Source: Oxytricha trifallax
Lineage: Eukaryota; Ciliophora; Spirotrichea; Sporadotrichida; Oxytrichidae
Reading direction: 5' to 3'
Assembly (NCBI GenBank): GCA_000711775.1
Contig: ARYC01000048.1
Location: 248,001 to 312,000 of the forward strand
Length of the DNA: 64,000 nucleotides
Part shown: positions 23,901-29,900 of the stretch, piece by piece
Position numbering within the stretch: position 1 is the first letter of the stretch
How the letters are laid out: every line of letters starts with the position of its first letter
The notes under the pieces: model-generated
Database searches by the model: none
What the model saw: the letters and a program-made list of their open reading frames with translations, nothing else
What the model was told of the DNA's origin: nothing
Made by a program: the position numbers and the translations under genes

Positions 23901-26900
23901 ATACTTATTTAATTTAATTTTTTAAAAAGTGAAAAATTAAATAATTTTTTTTTTATAACATTGATATTATTTATAGTATGAAATGAGAAATTATCCCCTC
24001 CAATTTTTTTTCTCCATAATATATATATTTCTATAAAGTTTATGAAGTTCTACAAGCAAGTAACAACATTTAATTATTTACATATTTTGTATATTTTGTA
24101 TTCATTGCTTGGCTCTCTGATTACTGATAAACAGGAATTGGCCTTTATATTTATTATGTTAATTGGTGAAACTGGAACTGTAAAAATACAAATTAATTGA
24201 CAAATCTTAGCCTTAAGAAAGCGGGAAAAGAGTGGAAATTATTAGTAAAGTCTACGAAAGATAACTCCAAAATATTCAATCAGAAATGTATTAAATAATG
24301 TAAAACTAATATCATTTCTCATTATTTCTTACTCATTAATAAAATATTATACTAATGGCATTAATTCATAAAAAATATATTTCCTTCGAATTTAATTTAT
24401 ATTTTTATTTATAACTTTATAAATAAAAATTTTGAAAATAATTACAAAAAATCTTTTAATTTTAATTTTATAAGAGAATATGTTCTTTTTAAAAGTAATT
24501 CAATTTTCAACCATTCTTTAAATATTATTTTTTGTTGTTGCCCAATTATTAAATTAAAATGAATATTATTGTAATAGAAAATTAGCATGATATATTTTTT
24601 CAAAAGTAGATTTTATTTATATGAGAATTTATCATTTATAAATTTGATTGCCCATTTCTTTTTTAATGAAATTTAGATTCTTAGATTCAGTTTGATCTTC
24701 ATCAGCAATTATTTGAAAAATTAAATTAAAATAATTATGTTATTGTATTATTGTAATTGAAGGATTGAGAACTGGTTGATTTTAGTTTATATTAAACATT
24801 TATATTTTAATCAAACTTAATAAAAAGTTATATATAATAATTTTTATCTATAAATTAAGATTTAATGAATATGTGGTAAAAGAACTCTCTAGTTAACATA
24901 AAGAATCTATCATAAAATAAAGGAAAATTAAAACGATTGTAAATTTTTGATTTGTATTTATATGATTTAAACTATCATATTCATAAGATATAATAAATAT
25001 ATTATTTAAGATTCAAATTAATAGATGATCCTATTATCAATAAAAAAATTATTTTTAATTAATTTATATTATTAAATTATATAATTTTAGAGACATTATT
25101 AAATTTATTGATAATTGTTAACAATACTTGCAATTTATTAATCTGGTTAATCTAGAACTTGATAAAGTTAATCAATCCTTATTATTGACATATAAATGTT
25201 TTACATATAAATGACTGCAGGAATAGAAAACTATTAAAACAAGAATTTCAAATTATTGTACTAAGGAAGTCAAGATGGATTTACATGTGCCTAATTCCAT
25301 TAAAAATGTGATATAACTAAAATGTAAATAATCTGGGAAAAATTGTTAAAATTGAATTACTATACTTCCAAATTGCGGCAATTAGCTTTGATGAAACCTA
25401 GACATTATGGTACTCTTTTGATAGTGAATTTAAATCATCTGGATTTTACTATTGGGGTACTTTATATTTTATCGCCTCCCATGGTTATAGATTTTAATTT
25501 TGACATCAAAATCAATTAAAAAAATCAACCAAAATTAAATTTAATTTATCTCAATAATTCTTTGCAAGAGAGTAGGAGAGTGAGATTGCCTATAGTTAAA
25601 TCCAATTGATTTTAAATACACTATCAAAAGAGTACCGTATGTATTGGTTTTAAAAAAGTTAATAATGCCATATTTTGGAAGTAAAGTTATTTTATTTCAA
25701 TTATATATCCCATTCAAATTATATTTTAGAAATAATTAAGGTGGAGTTGTCATCTTTATTCTAAGTGAATTTGGGTAAACCTTTGGAGGTTACTCTTCAA
25801 TATAAATCATATGAATATATTTAAATAAATAAAACTAATTTATGCATAAAACTTAATTCAATAGTATCAAAATTAGTTATAATATTAAACAAATGGTTGA
25901 TTAATAATTATTATTGATATTGTTATTACTGCTAAAGATGACGGACTGATCTCTATGAATATGCACTTTAATAAGAAGACAGAGATGAAAAAAAATTCTA
26001 AAAAACGTCTCTAAAAAAGAAGCGAAAGAATAAAAAAGAGATCAGGCTTCGGTGGTTGGCACGCTGACCAATCCAGGCAAATGACATGCCCCCAGGGTAT
26101 CTCTGACAAAGGCCGCACCCAGAGACATACAGGACACAATATACACAAAAGGCATTGAATTGCAAAAAATATCGACACATTAAGTACTAATTAAAACTAA
26201 CTAATTTATAAACGCTCAAAAATAATAACAATAGCAGTAATTGCAATAACAATAATAATTACATATTTAATACTAGAGATCTTTATTTTTAGTTTTCTTA
26301 TTCACCTTACCTTAAGTTATTCATCATTCAAAACCCCAAAACCCCTTAGTAAGGTTTATAAGTGCTTTGATTTGTAGGGTATAGTTGGGGTCTTATTGGG
26401 GTTAGTAGAGAAAACGCAAGTTGGATATGAATTTAATGTATATATAATGATTATTAGTTGACTTAAATCAGACGAATTTTTTGCTTATCTTTGTGGTACC
26501 TCTTGAATCTAGCTCTCTGTAGTGGTTCATGTATGTCTTCTAATGATTATCTAGGATAAGCTGGAGCTTTTAAGATTATCATATCTACAAGCTTCTTAAT
26601 TTAATTGCAGACATCTTCCTGTTATATATGTTTAGAAGCCAAACTTATTGATTGTTTCTCGTTCTTTGTTCCAAAGTTTGACATACTTTCCATATCGCAT
26701 TCTAAGATTATTGCAGCAACTGCCCATACATCCCACTAAACTGAGCCATTAGTCCACTTCTCCCTGATTGGAAAGTATCCTGGTGTGCCAAGCACCTTAG
26801 CCAAAGTCACTATTTCTTATCTTATCGCTCTATTGAAATCAATGACGACTATTTCTAATGGACAGAGATTTAACATAACATTTTCAGGCTTCAAATCTCT

Positions 26901-29900
26901 ATGCACATACCCAAGTTCATGAAGCTCTTATACACCCTTAATCATTTCTGATAGTATCTCATTTAAATCATCTGGGTATCTATTATGATAGAGATACTCT
27001 CTCAAAGTCATTTCAAACCTTTTTAGTCTTAATGCAACAAAGCCATGCCCAAGAATAACTCCATCAAGTCTAAGTAAGTTTTTAAGTTATTTTTTTCTAA
27101 GCCTCCCTCAGTAAAATGTATTAATTTGCAAATAAATTTTGATACTGCTCGTTTTAAATGAGATACTTGAAAGGATATACTTTGTAAGTATACACATCAA
27201 CCACTATAAGTTTAGCCTTGTTTGGCAGGTCAAAATGCAAGTAATTTTCAATACAGCTGTCAATATTAATCGCATTCAATGCAGGTATATACATAGCTCA
27301 TTCTTAAAGACATACTATTAGAGTACCATTTGCTGGCTGATTCATTTATTCAAATCGCTTCTGTCTCTTGAGCCTCTCCTCCTGTACTCTTTATAACTCA
27401 AGAGAGTAGTTTTTTCTTTTAGCAGGTATAAGCTTTTAAGTTTCTTTATCTTTAATCATGAATTCGCTTAAGTGGTGCTTTTGCATATGTCTCTTTACTT
27501 TGGCTAAGTGAGTGTAAGACTTCATGCATATTGTGCACTAATACCCTACTTTATCATGCTTAAAGTAGATCTTAGCTCTACCAGAGTGTATCTCTTTGAT
27601 GTGCCTCTTCAAGCTAGACTCAGCTGAGAAGTAATTTTATCAGTCTTCACATTAAAATGTTTTAACTTTGTCTATCTGTTGCTATTCCTTTTCTTCCTCA
27701 ATCAATTAAATTTATGTTTAAACTCCCACTTCTGCACTCTAGTTCTTGTTTTAAACTTCAATTTTAAAGACCTCTGCTTCAAACTCTAAAACTCTTAGCT
27801 CAACCTCCCTTTTAATATACATTACTTCTGGTTTCTTGGAGGACCCAAAGATTAAATATGATTATCCTGCTCCAAGAGAAACTGCTTTACGATTTAAGTT
27901 AGCCGCCATGTTTAAATTCAAATTTAAATTTCTATTATTAAGCTCTAATAACCTATCTGGTTATAGCAACTCTGTATAGGAGTTGATCCTACAGCAATAA
28001 TGGTTGTTTTTTAGATGTTAGATATCATATTTATGTTAAGTTTATTACTATTAATTCTCTAATTTCATTCTTAATAATTTTGATTTTGGTACCAACCAAG
28101 TATAAAATTGGGTTGGTACTAGTACCAATTAGGTTTTGAGCCATATTGGAACTTTTCCATTAAAACCTCATTAGTTTAAAACTAGGTACTAATTAAGTTT
28201 TGGTACTATTAAATTGGTACCAATTAAATTTAAACGAATTTAGTACCGGTACTAATTAAATTTTAACAAATTTAGTACTAATTTAATGAAACTAAATTGA
28301 TAAAAATGGAGCTCCATCTCTGAAGTTTGTTACAGCCTCTGCCAACTTTCTCCACCTATCCTTACCAGGTTGACCTCCTATAAGATGCCCATATTTAATA
28401 CTAAGATTTTTAACAGTAGGATCCAGAACTTTATATATAAAAATTTGAAATTCAATAACAAGAGAAGGAGCAAGGATGGAATCTATAAATACTGCAATGA
28501 AGAGAGTTGAAGCTTAAGAAATGATCTCAAGATTTAGAAGCAAGGAAGATCTCTATCGATACCTCACTCAGCATGGTAAGTATGTGACATATACTTAATC
28601 ATATATTATAGTGGGCTTATACCTTCCAACGATAGAAGGTACCAAAATTTCATTCTTAAAAGCTATACTCTGCGATGAGAAGAAAGCCTTCAAAAACAAT
28701 GAAATAAAGTTGATAGATATACCAAACTACCCAGAGATTTCAGTCACTAATCTCTACGAGGATGCGATGTAAGATGAAGAGTTGGTAGTTTATCTTCCTA
28801 CCAAGAAACAACTCTCTAACAAGCTTCCAGAAAGGAGCTTCTTCTTTGGTGTTCTTGGCACTTTAAGAGAGAGTTACCTCAGAGAAATCATTGAAGAAGC
28901 TCACAAGAAACGCTATTCAATTTCTCCTGAAGATTAAAAGAAGCAAGGCATACTAATAAGCGAGACCTGGCTCGCAGAGCTTAAGAAGCATCCATTCCTT
29001 TCTAGTAAGCTTTGATTTATAACTCTTTAGGGAAACCTGGAACTGGTATATTTCTAATGAAAGAACATGCAAAGGTTCACAGAGAGAGAAAGTCTTAGAC
29101 CATTCATGAAGTGAGCAAGAGACTTTATAAAGATGTTTAAAAGCCAGATGAAATGAACATAGATGCAGGAGCTGGCACAAAGAGAAGAAATATGGGCCCA
29201 AGCAAGCCATAAGAAGAGGAGAAGAAGGAGAAGCCTAATCCCTTTCTGGGTTAATTTAATATGTGAACTTATTCATTCATTTAAATCTAAAACTTATTTA
29301 TAAACATTCATTCTTCCTTCTCTCGCACAAACTGTTGTCTTATCTATGCTTACTCTCTTGCAGCTACTCTGAATCAAGTCTACTGTATCTATAGGCAAGT
29401 CATGCATTAGGTGATATAGCAGCAGTTTCTTGTAGTGGGTCTTGATTTAACTCCAGTAGAATTCAATTCCATTAAATTAAGGGCTGTAAGGAACATTGTA
29501 TACAGGAGTAATGTTTAACTCTTCATAAGCTTTCTTAGACTCCTTAGTCTTATGAACTGAGAGGTTGTCAACAAACAGGATGATCTCTTAATCAGTGTAT
29601 TTATCTCTCAGCTTATGTAGGAACTCTATGTACTACTCTCGCTTAATAGAGCGAGGATGAATAACATAACTTTCTAAGCCAGAGTCTTCACTAATACCTG
29701 CTAAAATTGCATGGGTTACAACCTTTACTTTCTAATCGTAGACTTCTATATTATCATACTTCTTATACCAAGACTTATTAATAAAGGTGTTGAAGGTAAA
29801 CACAGCTTCATCAGCGTGTATGAACTTGATGTTATTAGTAATAGCTCTCTGCATTTAATCATATATATATATAGTTTAAATTATTACTATAAAATGGCAC

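Larger units (their letters stand above)
12783..24041. other. 11,259-bp IES carrying a gene cluster, pointer AGTTT
   Basis: The segment lies between two AGTTT pointers. Removing it with one AGTTT joins SSEF to MKFYKQVTT, exactly as in the paralogues, where the IES at this codon is 40 (copy 1), 52 (copy 2), 37 (copy 3) and 42 bp (copy 5). Inside are a minus-strand ORF group, a SecA-like pseudogene, another minus-strand ORF, a D34E transposase and an MT-A70 gene. Both edges are plain AT-rich DNA resembling ordinary IES, so the cluster was probably inserted into a small pre-existing IES. No terminal inverted repeat delimiting the insert was found by eye. Confidence 0.72.

Noticed and set aside
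26329..26345. C4A4 repeat as a real telomere or chromosome end
   Set aside because: It is the outer part of a TBE inverted repeat flanked by a target duplication, with gene pieces continuing on both sides.
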